From: Neoceratodus forsteri
Lineage: Eukaryota > Chordata > Ceratodontiformes > Ceratodontidae
Assembly: GCA_016271365.2 (NCBI GenBank)
Contig: JADMNL010000028.1
Coordinates: forward strand, 101,717,001 to 101,781,000
Direction of reading: 5' to 3'
Length of the DNA stretch: 64,000 nucleotides
Positions 33,045 to 43,827 of the stretch are shown one piece after another. The first letter of the stretch is position 1. Each line of letters starts with the position of its first letter. The notes under the pieces are model-generated. The model was not told the origin of the DNA, made no database searches, and worked only from the letters and a program-made list of their open reading frames with translations. The translations under genes and the position numbers were made by a program.

Positions 33045-33635
33045 AAACACTGGCAAGCCGGCCCGTCAGTGCAGCAGTTGGATTCCGCATGCGACACCAG
33101 CGACCTGGCTTCGGAAGCGAGCCTCGGCTGCTGGAGGGCCGGCTGGGGAGGCAGCTGAGCCGCCCCATGACTGCTCGCTGTCTTCAGGGAGGGAAGGGCT
33201 GCGACCTGGTGTTGAAGTGACCACTGGTGGAGACCAGGGGTAGAGCAACACATCAGGATCATTGGGGTGGTGCGTGACAGATGTCGGCTCTTGCCTTGGC
33301 GCCCAGATGTCACGCACCTTAAGAAACCAGGAAAATCACTGCGCTGGCCACCAGATGATGGCTCTCTGTTCCCTGATGGCCTTCAGCGCCTCCCAGGGCC
33401 TCCTGTTCCCAGCAGCATCCCCTGGCCCTAGAAGTATGTGCTGGGGGTCATGCCTCCCCCGTGCCTTCCCAGTCGGAGAAGGGGACCTGCCAGGCAAAGG
33501 AATACACCGGGATATCCCGAGGGCCGGCTGCAATATGAGGATCAGAGGAGGGTTGGGTAAGGACAGTAGGGCTGGGGGGAACTTGGTAGAGCCCAAAGGA
33601 GGGTGGACCAGCGAGCACGGGAGTAGAAAATAGAT
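33045..33635 (+). mobile_element. Candidate GC-rich SINE, copy 2
   Basis: The head TGCAGCAGTTGG (near 33,068) matches 10 of 12 positions of the pol III A-box consensus; a weak B-box-like GGCTTCGGAAGCG follows near 33,107. After about 560 bp of GC-rich sequence the copy closes with AGAGCCCAAAGGAGGGTGGA near 33,588 and GTAGAAAATAG at about 33,622. The corresponding place in the 36.6-kb copy reads GAGACCTCAAAGGAGTGG. No coding pattern. Confidence 0.4.
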
Positions 33636-34360
33636 CACACACAAAAACAAAAAACTGGCAACCATACACAACACAGGTTTTGTGTATAGCGACAGCTTGT
33701 TTAGCATGATTCCATCCTTACCGGATCCTGTTGTAACACAGTGCAGAGGTCATGGAATACATTTGTACTATAAGCTATGCTAACTTACACATACGTGACG
33801 TGACACAAGGTACGTCATCACTACAAAGCTTACCCACATGCGTATGATGTTCACAAGGTGCATTATGATTACCTGTATGCTCATGCAGATGATACACAAA
33901 TACATACCCCACAGCTGTAAGTAGGATAGTCTTACACACACACACACACACACACCCACACCTATAAGTGGGGATACTGACACACACATCCATGTCTATA
34001 AGTGGGCATTTACATTTACACAAACCCACAGCCATAAGTGGGACAGCAACTACAGACATACCATTTACAGTACAGAGCTAGGGTTATATATTTGGGGGGT
34101 ACACATTTTTCACATAGCACTAGGGATGCACACATAGAGCTAAGGGCACTTACAAAGAGTTAGCTATAGGGTCAGACATACAGTATATATGAGACTAGGT
34201 AACACTTTATTTTTGCATATATAATATAGAAAGCAGCTCTACTAATAAGAATAACCTTTACCTTTCTTAGATACAGGCTATGTAATGCACAGCTATGTAG
34301 AAGACCTCTGCCCTACAAGTGATCATGTAGGGAGAGAATAAGGTACTCTCCTCTCCCCAC
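33636..34360. other. Unassigned sequence with a short CA repeat
   Basis: It holds a (CA)n tract at about 33,934-33,954. Short phrases such as 'ATAAGTGGG' recur around 33,965-34,045 without forming a regular array. No other element seen. Confidence 0.5.
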
Positions 34361-34362
34361 TA

Positions 34363-34670
34363 GCGACACCAACACAACGACCTACATACCTGTCGACAAA
34401 ATTGTCAGTTTGCTGACAGGTCGCTGTGTTGGTCGCCTGATACAGAGGCACACTGTCTACTGGTCCTGCACCCCCAAATTAACTCTGACTGAAGTTGAGA
34501 ATCCATAGTACAGGGGTGAAGGAGCACAGCCCCAACATGGGGGTTAGGGAATGAAAAAAACAGACCGGGAGACAAATGGGATTTATCTCAACCGCAACTT
34601 GCGGTCGACATAAATCCTGTCAATGTGATGCTGGTCGACAAAAGTGTTGTCGAACCGGCATTGCTGCAAA
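34363..34670. repeat. Cluster of GTCGAC-containing hairpins, possible DNA transposon debris
   Basis: GCGACACCAACACAACGACCT (34,363-34,383) is nearly complementary to AGGTCGCTGTGTTGGTCGC (34,418-34,436), with a CTGTC/GACAG stem inside. A second hairpin is compound: GGATTTAT (34,579-34,586) with ATAAATCC (34,610-34,617), and CCGCAA with TTGCGG within. GTCGACA occurs at least three times. This looks like the terminal hairpins of a cut-and-paste element, but no flanking target duplication was found. Confidence 0.4.
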
Positions 34671-34679
34671 GGTGTGTAT

Positions 34680-35380
34680 GTTACATAATTAGTATGCAAT
34701 GTATAATGACCGTCCTATAAGGTAAGTTGGTAGGACAATAAAAGAACCTTATGTTACTTTTATTATTGCTTCTGTTTCTTTTTATTGTCCTTTCTTCAGT
34801 CCTAAAATCTGTAAGAGGGGTACTGTATGTTTTGTTATGGTTTAGTGATCGCCTGACATTCCCCAAAGGGTTATGTTTCCCTCTAGGTAACCAAGGGTTT
34901 ATTAGATCATAATAACAAAGTCAGAAAGTGTCCAACAGAGCCCAGCAAAATACCCACCAGTACCCTTCTAGGGTACAACAGCATTCCATGTGCCAACAAT
35001 GCCCACAAGCCCCCCTGCTTGTTCATTTCGGCTGAAAACAACTGCACAGTCATCAAACTCGAATCTCAGCTGAATCGATGAGATGGCTGCGGCACTTTTT
35101 TCAAAGGACTATAATGAATGGCACCTCGGACACGGACTTGACTTATTGACAAGCTTTTACAGTAATTGGCCAAAAGCTTTCATGTTTAAATGTTTTCAAT
35201 TTGAGTTTCAAGTAAAAAAAAGACAGTTTAGCTGTGTTTTAGTGTGTTGTAACACCCATGAACAGAATGAGAGTTTCTCTGTTAAAATAAATTTGAACAG
35301 TAAAGCAGCAACTTCTAACTTAAATTGTTGTCTTGAAAGTTATTGAAACCAGTGTATTTCTTGTTCTATAAACTATGACA
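34680..35380. other. Unassigned sequence
   Basis: No recognisable gene or repeat. The 87-codon open frame at 35,083-35,346 has no domain signature and no supporting splice or promoter context. Confidence 0.4.
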
Positions 35381-35535
35381 AATACTGGTTGGGCAAAACC
35401 ATGTCCCACCAGCCAGTGCTCCGCCTTGAGGTTCAGATCCCTATTGACCTGTCCCGCTTCACTGTCGAGGTCAGTTGGAATCTGAACCTCTCAGTGGCAG
35501 CACAGGCTTTTGTGTATGGTTACCCAACCAGTATT
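35381..35535. repeat. 155-bp foldback
   Basis: AATACTGGTTGGGCAAAACC (35,381-35,400) mirrors GGTTACCCAACCAGTATT (35,518-35,535), and GAGGTTCAGATCCC mirrors GAATCTGAACCTC further in. It is a compact palindromic MITE-like unit without coding content. Confidence 0.7.
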
Positions 35536-35589
35536 CTCTAGGTGTTTCTATCTCAGGGCTCTGATGACATCAGGAACCTCTCAAGCTTT

Positions 35590-35775
35590 GCTCTCAAGGT
35601 CCCTATGGTATGACCAGAACCCCTAGATGGAAACACAGCTTGTTGTGTATGCCTGCCCTTGCACTGCTTTGCACATTACTCGACTTTCGCTCTCAGAGTC
35701 CCTATGATGGCATCAAAGCACTTGGAGGGAAACACAGCCTTGTTATACATGGTTGCCTATGCATTATTCTTACTG
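35590..35775 (+). repeat. Imperfect direct duplication, about 90 bp
   Basis: TGCTCTCAAGGTCCCTATGG...GGAAACACAGCTTGTTGTGTATG (35,598 onward) recurs as CGCTCTCAGAGTCCCTATGA...GGAAACACAGCCTTGTTATACATG (35,687 onward). Two diverged tandem copies lie beside the 35.38-kb foldback and may belong to the same element. Confidence 0.55.
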
Positions 35776-36620
35776 TGTCACACTTATAAACTGGAAACGT
35801 ATTCTTAATATGTGCTTGTATGACATCTGTGTAACAAGGCCAAACCTTAATTCTTGTGTCGAAATATGCCAAACCCAACAAAAAGAAAGATACAATGTGG
35901 CTATTCCAGATTATGTACTTTAATGACAGTTACAAATGACCATGCATATACTTTACAATTTATGGAATGTGCCTACTGACTCTCGTCATAATTCTTAGAA
36001 AGTTCATAATAAAGTGGCATGTACCCCACCACCTGGGAGACAGTGGTATGCCTCCGATCGCTGGAATCCACAAAGATGAATTACCTGACTCCTGGGGAGG
36101 ATGGGAGTGAGATGCCAATGTTCATATACCCATTGCTGGCTAAATGATATGCAGCATAGATGTTGGCTATCGAAGAATTACCCACCCACCCTCCCAGCTA
36201 TCAGAAAGGTGCAGCTGTGGTGGTGGTAGCAATGGGACGGGACTATGAGAACCATGAGAGACAAAAGGGACAAAAAGAATTGTCTAACAAAAATAAATAA
36301 AGTGCTACAGAGGATTCTAATACTGGCTTCCAAGAGGACTGTGCGGTTTTAGAAAAGAAGCAGCCAAGAGTCTCAATTAAAGATTTACTCAGTTCCGTCT
36401 GGGACCCCCATCTGGACTTCCAGAGCCAACCTAATCCCTTGCTAGCAAAGCACAAAGAAACTGGAACTCTGGACTATACTACCCATGTCACTTAGGGGAC
36501 AGATTTCCACAGTTAAGATATCTGTGATGTCAGCGATCAACTATATTATTTCAATGACTCCAATATTGCTTTAAAAAAAAAAAAATGACTCAAGGTGCTA
36601 GATAGTATGTTCATAAAATG
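35776..36620. other. Unassigned sequence
   Basis: No recognisable element. A 13-A tract lies at 36,573-36,585. Confidence 0.45.
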
Positions 36621-36624
36621 TACC

Positions 36625-37195
36625 TAGAATGGGCTGGCTCTGTGGTGTCGGGTGGTGGTGTGCCCGCTTGGCATACTGGCAGCAGGTTCGCGACCTGCAC
36701 CCAGAGGCGACTGGGCGGAGACCGGCAGGGAAGGTGAAGAGCATCTATATGGATGCTCTCCTCCCGGGAGGGAGGGAGGGTATGGATTTCACTGCCCTCG
36801 GAGGCACAGGTGGCCATGTGCCGCCATGTGTCCTTCCCAGGATGTCACAGACTTATAGCCCTGATGTGGGAGAGGGATGGAGGGAAGAGAGAAGACAGAA
36901 ATGTCCACCCCACAGTGCTGGATGATGGCCTCCAGCAAACGCCCCCAAAGCCACCCGACCACCCAGTGCACCATCCGTACCCCTCCCAACAACAGCAATG
37001 CTAGAGGTGCTTCCTCCCTGGTAGCCACTGGGGGTCCCCTGGCAGGGATAAGCCAGACCACATGGGGTGTCAGAGATCTCAGGGAAGCCTGGAGGTAGGT
37101 ATGGCAGAGAGGGTTGAGTCCGGCATGCAGTGGGGGGAATATGTGAGACCTCAAAGGAGTGGGGCTGCAGGAGGTCAGGGGGTAAAAAAAAGTAT
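36625..37195 (+). mobile_element. Candidate GC-rich SINE, copy 3
   Basis: This copy has the clearest pol III B-box of the group: GGTTCGCGACC at about 36,686, 9 of 11 positions of GGTTCGANTCC. The A-box region (TGGTGTCGGGTGG, about 36,643) is weak. A GC-rich body without coding pattern follows, then the end GAGGTCAGGGGGTAAAAAAAAG at 37,172-37,193. A tail of this kind, following a tRNA-like head at about 560 bp distance, is what makes a SINE the simplest explanation. Confidence 0.45.
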
Positions 37196-37419
37196 CTGAA
37201 GTTCAGAACCACCCCAACATGTTCTCAGTCTTACAAGCAGGAGTGCTCAATGAAGTCTCTGGTCTTCAGGCAAGTATGCTACAGACAATGTGCCCAAACC
37301 CCAGGTCCTGCTGTTCCCCTTAAAAAGACAGCAATGTGTCTGAGAAAACTCTAGAAATTATACATCAGTTTAGTTGCATTACCTATAGTTCCTGATTCTA
37401 TATTCCCCTTATTCATTAC

Positions 37420-37615
37420 TACTAAGGAAAGTTGCTTGGAAACAGGATCCTTGTCCTGCATCAGTTCCTGCTGCTTGTCTACAGGTGATATCACAATCTA
37501 CTGCTTGCAACAGCATAATCATTTCCACAGGAGCCCATCATGTGTAGACCAGCAGCAGAAGCAGATAGTCTGGAGGACAAGGATCCTATTTTCAAGCATT
37601 TGTTCCTAGTAATAT
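37420..37615. repeat. Foldback with about 70-bp arms
   Basis: ACAGGATCCTTGTCCTGC, then GCTGCTTGTCTACAG on the left are mirrored by GTGTAGACCAGCAGC, then GGACAAGGATCCT on the right, with outer arms AAGTTGCTTGGAAA and TTTCAAGCATTTGT. It is an imperfect palindrome with no coding content. Confidence 0.65.
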
Positions 37616-37839
37616 AGAAATAGGGAAAGATAAGTCCAGAACGTGGCAAACAGAAGTCGAATTGTATGTAAGCATAAGTGCGTTCAGAGTTTCCCCAGAA
37701 ATGCCCCAGGCACTGTAAAGAGCACCAGCTTCGGTGCTTTAATCAAGCCCTACCCCCCATCTCCCTCCCCGGTAGCTGCTCACCTAAAACAGGCTTAAAG
37801 GGGATCAGTCAGCGTTATGAGCCAATTTTCACTTTGTGT

Positions 37840-38315
37840 GCAAAAAAAATGTTTTTTCTGTACAGTTTACTGCTGTTTAGCAAATTGCATTGGATTGATT
37901 CTGTTGACTTGCAAGCTGATATTTTCTGTAACTACAAATCCCAGAATCCCCTGCAGCTGACAGAGGGGGGCTGCAGCAGTAGGAGATTCAAGTAGCCTAC
38001 AGTGCATGTTAGAATTGTTATAGCGCCGATATTTTGTTTGCTGGTCCGCTGTCCTCCCTGGGCACATACAGTCACAGAGGGCTCTGCTTAGCCCAGGGAG
38101 AACAGCGGGACCGGCAAACACCCAATCGGAGCGGATAAAAGCTCTAATATGCACTGCAGGCTGTTGAATCTCTACCTGCTGCAGTCCTCTTCTGATGTCA
38201 GCTGCAGGGGATTCTGGGATTGTAGTTACAGAAAATGCCAGTTTGCAAGTCAACAGAATCAGTCTAATAAGTCTACTATACAGCAGTAAACAGTAAGTAA
38301 AAAAAAAAAAAAATG
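37840..38315. repeat. About 475-bp foldback (MITE-like)
   Basis: The two halves are near-complements along most of their length: ATTCTGTTGACTTGCAAGCT / GTTTGCAAGTCAACAGAATC, ACTACAAATCCCAGAATCCC / GGGATTCTGGGATTGTAGT, and GGTCCGCTGTCCTCCCTGGG / CCCAGGGAGAACAGCGGGACC, with a centre near 38,072. 'ACTACAAATCCCAGAAT' is a motif often found in vertebrate foldback transposons. No target duplication was resolved. Confidence 0.75.
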
Positions 38316-38430
38316 TTTTTACACATAAACTGCAAATTTGGACCAGCCCCAAACAGTCCACATTCCTGAATTTTATGATGCTTGGTTTGTTCAGGGGAAT
38401 GGATCATAAATTTAACTGAACTGTCTAATC

Positions 38431-38801
38431 CCTTCCTCTTCCTGGTGCTGATAGTATTAAGCTCTGCCCTGTGCTTAGATGTTTTGTGATGCAGTAGTTT
38501 GCGGGGGCTACTCTATTGACAGCAATGGGGTGTGGTTTCAAAGATATTTTTAATATTTTAGTGGGTCACTGGGGTCAAATCAAAGTCACAACTCAACTAA
38601 CAAGTTAGTTGCTAATTGATCTGTGACTTTGATCTGACCCCAGTGGCCTACTAAATAATAAAAAATATCTATTTTAAACCACGCTCTCGTTGTTATAAAA
38701 AATGCACCTCCCCCACACTCTACAAACTACTACATCACAAAATATCCGAGAGAAGCGGTGGCAGGGGGGCAGAGCTTTATACTATCAGTACCAGAAGGAA
38801 G
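38431..38801. repeat. About 370-bp foldback
   Basis: The arms meet near 38,605 (CAACTAACAAGTTAGTTG). GGTCACTGGGGTCAAATCAAAG mirrors TTTGATCTGACCCCAGTGG, and further out TAGATGTTTTGTGATGCAGTAG mirrors CTACTACATCACAAAATATC and CTTCCTCTTCCTGGT mirrors ACCAGAAGGAAG. It is a separate family from the neighbouring 37.8-kb foldback. A 14-base G run lies just beyond it near 38,884. Confidence 0.75.
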
Positions 38802-38989
38802 TGAGTGGATGGCCACAAGAAATTTACAAAACCTTCCCCTGTAAAATCTAAGCATCAGAAAATTCAGAGATAAGAAACTATTTGGGGGGGGGGGGTGCTT
38901 GATGGGTTGCAAAACTGTTGCTCTTTAAGGGGATAGGGAGCTTTTCAGATTTCCCAAATCATGATTGTCTGTGCCCTGTTCACATTGTG

Positions 38990-39110
38990 TACATTTATTT
39001 ATTGATTTATTCTGACGTTGATTACTGGGTAGGTGCACTGGTCCAGTTGACCATTTACAGGCACGACCTGGGCCACGAGGCACGAGTGAACAATAAAAGA
39101 CATAAAACAA
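38990..39110 (-). mobile_element. LINE 3' end (same family as 40.9 kb), minus strand
   Basis: The plus strand shows the ATTTATTTATTGATTTATT tail complement, then CTGGGTAGGTGCAC and GGCACGACCTGGG, which form the 3' stem-loop (CTGGGT 39,025-39,030 with ACCTGG 39,066-39,071; GTGC 39,033-39,036 with GCAC 39,061-39,064). About 120 bp remain. Confidence 0.6.
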
Positions 39111-39119
39111 GGTTACATT

Positions 39120-39980
39120 AGCAAATAGTTACGTGCCACAACTACACAAGCACATTGGAACCTATATCTATACATATGTGCATTTATACAATATAAAGCA
39201 ACAATCAGCTGGTAAGGACTAGGGAATATGAAAGAAGTGAGCCTATGGGTAGACAAGGTGTGGGAAGTCCTTTTTGTTTTTCTTTCTGGTCGTTTAGGCA
39301 CTAGCACATCATATCAGCTTAGCGACAGGGTGCCAACCGCAACACTGGCAATACGAGACCAGGATGGTGCCGGAGTATGGCAGAGCATATCTCGGGCGTT
39401 CTCCTCCTCAGGTTGATGGATGACTATTCTTCGCTGCAGGCATCACTAGGGGATGTCCAGGAGCACTAAGCCAGATGGAGATCTCGGTGAGAGTAGAATG
39501 CAGTGGCTTCATGGCATGCATATCTGTTGTGCAATGTGCCACTTGTGTATTCACACCAAGTGTCTCAAGGAGGGGAGAAAATGGAAAAAAGAAACACACT
39601 GGCAGGCTGTTCTTGGCATGCTCCAGCTTCATGCTACCACCCACCCAACACAAAGTAGCTCCCCTACCACCAAATTCAGAGAAGACCATAGACTGGAAAC
39701 TGGTCCATCCCCCAGTGGCCCTACCATGGTAAGGCTTCCCACAGGGCAGGTAAGGAGGAGCTCCCCTGGGTCCGGGGTGGTGACCTAGCTGGGCAGTAGC
39801 CGAACAGATGGGGTCTGAAGTGGGACAGGAAGGAGGAGAAAGACTAATTCCTTGACTTTAAAACCAGCTCTGTATGGAGCCATTGCAGACTTATAGGTTT
39901 TCCATCCAGTGTCATCAGTCAGTGGCTCCTGAAGCTGATACTGCGACTTTTATAAATTGTAGAGAATTATTTGTAACCGT
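39120..39980. other. Unassigned sequence
   Basis: It includes a GC-richer stretch at 39.3-39.8 kb that might be another diverged copy of the candidate SINE, but no tRNA-like box or matching end could be shown. Confidence 0.4.
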
Positions 39981-39984
39981 ATCG

Positions 39985-40345
39985 GCCCTTGTACCAAAAG
40001 ATGAACAAAATGGGTGATTTGATACCTTTTATTGGACCAACAAGAGATTTACAAAACACAAGCTTCCAGACTACACACAGCCCTTCTTCAGGCATAGCAG
40101 TTAAGAAATCTAAATACATTGGGTAGAACCGATGAATAAACTTTTACACATGGGTGTGATAGTTGTGTTGATAAGGAAGTAAGTAATTGGATATGTGCAG
40201 AGACAAAAAAAAAACAACACAACAGTAGTATTTGAAATCCTAGGTGATTATAAATTAGATTAGATAAGTAAGTTCCTCTCTATGGATGGGATGAGACAGC
40301 AGAAGGCCTTTAAATTGTTAAATGCTTATGTTCTAAGACTTTCCC
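39985..40345 (-). mobile_element. Penelope-like 3' end, copy 1 (minus strand)
   Basis: The minus strand reads, in order, AGAACATAAGCATTTAACAA, CTGAAGAAGGGCTGTGTGT (complement at 40,080-40,098), GAAGCTTGTGTTTTGTAAAT and GGTCCAATAAAAGGTATCA. This matches the copy at 60,743-61,095 along its whole roughly 350-bp length. The 'TGAAGAAGGG...AAGCTTG...TAAAAGGTATCA' ending is familiar from many vertebrate genomes and is usually classed as Penelope-like. I am confident about the family match and less so about the class. No RT or GIY-YIG coding is included. Confidence 0.6.
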
Positions 40346-40667
40346 TAAAAGACTGTGTATGTGCATATGTGTGTGTGTATGTATGTGTAAGCATGAAAGT
40401 GTGTGTGTGTGTGTGTGTATGTATGTATAAGCATGAAAGTGTGTGTGTATGTGTGTATGTATGTATGTGTAAGCATGAAAGTGTGTGTGCGTGTGTGTGT
40501 ATGTATGTGTAAGCATGAAAGTGTGCGTGTGTAATGTGTAAGTATGAAAGTGTGTGTGTGTATGTGTAAGCATGAAAGTGTGTGTGTACAAGTGTAAGCA
40601 TGAAAGTGTGTGTGTACGTGTAAGCATGAAAGTGTGTGTGTGTGTATGTATGTATGTGTAAGCATGA

Positions 40668-40704
<37 letters not shown>

Positions 40705-40825
40705 TATGTATGTGTAAGCATGAAAGTGTGTATGTATGTATGTAAGCATGAAAGTGTGTGTGTGTGTATGTATGTATAAGCATGAAAGTGTACACCGTGT
40801 GTATGTGTGTGTATGTGTAAGAGAG
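40346..40825. repeat. (TG)n-derived minisatellite
   Basis: About twelve units of 24-57 bp, each with the core TAAGCATGAAAGTGTG followed by (TG)n and GTATGTATG. It abuts the start of the Penelope-like 3' end. In the second copy of that element (60.7 kb) the same position holds a plain (CA)n tract, so this array probably grew from a microsatellite belonging to the element. Histidine/threonine-rich frames across it are artefacts. Confidence 0.85.
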
Positions 40826-41909
40826 AGAGAACAAAAAGCAGCTATGTAAAGGCTGCATAAACACACATATACAACCATGTTAATATACAAGGCACACTTA
40901 AAATATTTATTTATTTAGCTTTTGTTGACCAGGTAAGTACACTAGACAAGGCAATTGCTATTTTCAGGTACAACCGGGAGAGTAGAGAATTACAGATTTA
41001 AGCACATAGGACAACATGATACAGATTGAGACAGATTACAGGTCAGGTAAGGCATATCTTATACAGTATATATACACAACAGAATAACACATGTAGAAAC
41101 TAAGAGCAGTACAATAAGTACAACTTGAGATGCAGCAGATACAACATTATATACAACTTAAGGCCCCATGAAGTGGAGCCTCGGTTAGAGCAACACCCCG
41201 AAACATGGGTTATGGTACATTAAATACCCAGCAAACAACCCATACTTGTCAAGAACACATCCAAGAGAAAGGAGTGCAGTGAAGGATCAGGCGAGATCAC
41301 GGGGGTTTGGGATAACCACACGCCGAGGAGAGTTTGAGATGGTTCCATAGGGAGGATCGAAGGCGCACATGTGAGTGGGAGGAGCGAACCTGGGCAGGAA
41401 ATGAGTTCCACACTCTGGGAGCACACACAGCAAAATCTCTATCCCCCATTAGAGTCCAGGTGGCAGGGATCTTAAAGATGGCGGGACCCAGAGACCCGAG
41501 GGAGTAGGATGAGGAGGCAGCCGGGACAAGGAATTTCACCAGCCCAGGAGGGGTGCCAGTACCAAGGACCTTGCCCGTGAAACACCTCAGGACAAAGTCT
41601 AGGTGATTTGATGGGGAGAGCCAATTCAGCTTGCTATATAGGTCACAATGATGGGTGAGATGAGGGGCAGCCAGAGCAAAACGGCAGACATTATTGTAGG
41701 CAGTAGACCACTTAGAAAGGTGAGCTTTGGAGGAGCGAGCAAACAAAGGGAGCCCGTAGCAAAGCAAAGGGAGGAACACACCTCAGGCAAGAGCAAAACA
41801 GGTAGAAGGAGTAAGGTTGCTCTTAGCTCTGTAGGCCAGAACCAGTTTACAGCTGACAGTCTTACATACATTCTGAATATGGCGCCAAGGTCAAGCTGCA
41901 GGTCAAGTG

Positions 41910-42860
41910 TCACCCCAAGGTATTTAAAGTTGTCAGCAACAAGGATCGGACACTGTCGGTACCAGTAGCAGATAAAGGAGCAGAAGAGGCCTTAATCTTG
42001 GCCTGGGACCCAAAGAGCATGGCCTGGGTTTTCTTAAGATTAAGAACCAACTTGTAGGATGAAATCCAGGACTGAATGTTCCCAAAGTCCTCACTCAGGT
42101 GGTGATTAATGACCCCTATATCTGGAGAATGAGTGAGGATGACCAGGTCATCTGCATAGAGGATGGGCCTACAATGAACAGAGGCGGAGGGGAGATTGTA
42201 AACAAAAATGGAGAAGAGCAGGGGTCCCAGGACAGAGCCTTGGGGGACACCCATGGTTACAGAAGTAGAGCCCGAGAGCTCCTTGCCATATTTGACAAGC
42301 TGCTTTCTGCCACGTAGGTAGTTGGAGAACCAGTGGAGCACACCAGGTGATAGACCATAGGACCTAAGCTGAGTGCAGAGCATGGCATGATCAACAAGAT
42401 CAAAGGCCTTGGAGAGATCTATAAAGATAGCCCCAGAGAATTTGCCCTGGTCCACAGCCGCCCTGATCCAGGATGAGACTGTGACAGGGGCAGAGGATGT
42501 GCTGTGCCCTTTCTGAAAGTCATGCTGCACAGGTGACTGTAGGTCATGTGACTGAAAATACTCCGAGAGTTGCCCTGCCACAACCTTCTCAAGAAGTTTG
42601 TTGACCGCTGACAGAATGGCTATCAGACGGTAGTTTTTAATCAGTTTGGAGTTCCTCTGTTTAAGGATAGGGACCACCCTGGTGACCTTCCATATGTCTG
42701 GGATAGCCCCAGATGACAGGGACAGATTGAAAATATGGGCCACCGGGGAGGCAATACGAGAGGCACCAAGACAGAGGAGCTTCAGTTCCAAACCATCATG
42801 GCCAGCACTGGAGAAGGGGGAGAGGCCAGAGAGCAACCTCTGCACCTCTTGCACTGTCAC
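41910..42860 (-). pseudogene. L2-like RT domain, 316-codon open segment
   Basis: The longest open frame in the window. RT motifs in order: IWKVTRVVPILKQRNSKLIK (1), NYRLIAILSAVNKLLEKVV (2), QHDFQKGHSTSSA (2a) and AIFIDLSKAFDLVDHAMLC (3, first catalytic Asp). Then GVPQGSVLGPLLFSIFVYN (4), ILYADDLVILTHS (5, YADD at plus-strand 42,147-42,158) and LVLNLKKTQAMLFGSQAKI (6/7). All three catalytic Asp residues are present. It is part of a larger ORF2 that is frameshifted before 42,860 and after 41,910. Known role of the family: reverse transcription at the nicked target. Confidence 0.85.
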
Positions 42861-43113
42861 AGGCTTAAAATGAAAGAGCGGGTGGGGTAGTGGAGGGGCA
42901 GGGACCTGTTCACAGTTATCACCTCCACTAGGGGGGAATGACGAGGTGAAAGCAGACAGGTTAAAGAAATATAGGTTAAATGCATTTGCGATGGTTGCGA
43001 GTTGTTGCTGCTAGCACCATCAATAAGCATATCAGAGACCTCACCACCGAGGAACCACTAACTATGTTCTTAATGTTCCTCCAGAACCTCCTGGGGCCCT
43101 AGCTGAGCTCAGC

Positions 43114-43827
43114 TCAGCAGCACAGTTTTGCAAAACTCGCTTTGGCAGCCCTTATTGTTTTCTTGTATTCATTTCTGATTCTCCTGTACTGCTGAAATAC
43201 AGCCTGATCCAACGTGGCCTTGAAATTTGCCCAGCACTTGTCTCTAGACTTCATAAGGGCTAAGAGGCACCCATGTAACCACTTTGTAGCAGACCCCCTG
43301 ACCCTCCGTCTGATGAGGGGGGCATGCTTATCCTGCAGAGCCCTGAAAGTGCTGAGGAAGTGACTGACAGCAGATGAGGAGTCCTGGGCATTCCATACTG
43401 CAGACCAGTCAGTGTGCTGGAGATCATCTTGGAAGGAGCCAAGATCAAACCCGGAGAAGTCCCTGACCTGAATGATCTTATACGGAATTTTCAGGGAAGG
43501 GATCTTCCACACACAGTACACGGGAGAGTGCTCAGAGATGGAGTCGGGAAGGATGCCCGATGAGCTGATCCTCTCATGTCTGTTTGTCAGAACCCAATCC
43601 AGAAGAGAGCTCACACCACCACTGGGAGAGCACCTGGTAGGACCCTTGATGAGCTGCGACAGGGACAGACCAGCAAGTAGTGGCTCAAATGCTTTAGTGT
43701 TACTACCAAGCCAGTTTAGGTTAAGATCACACAGAATCATTAACACATTATGCCAGGTCACAGAACCAACGGCATCAAGGAGAATGGACAAACCCTCTAG
43801 GCCCCCCCATAGGAGGATTGTAAGCAA
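43114..43827 (-). pseudogene. L2-like endonuclease C-terminal half and linker
   Basis: A 237-codon open frame covering the later part of an APE-type endonuclease (DLNLNWLGS, DWVLTNRHERISSSG, SISEHSPVYCVW with the catalytic His) and the linker before RT (SAVWNAQDSSSAVSHFLSTF, RRIRNEYKKTIRAAKASFAK). A frameshift precedes it near 43,800 and a stop follows, so it is not expressed as a full ORF2. Confidence 0.75.

Noticed and set aside
35083..35346. 87-codon open frame as a small gene
   Set aside because: No domain, splice signal, promoter or conservation evidence; its length is within chance for AT-rich DNA.
36625..36700. tRNA gene
   Set aside because: It has pol III box-like motifs but no cloverleaf can be completed, and the sequence continues into a long body with an A-rich end, so SINE-like.
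40310..40890. Long Thr/His-rich open frames on the minus strand
   Set aside because: They are translations of the TG/CA minisatellite in different frames, not a gene.
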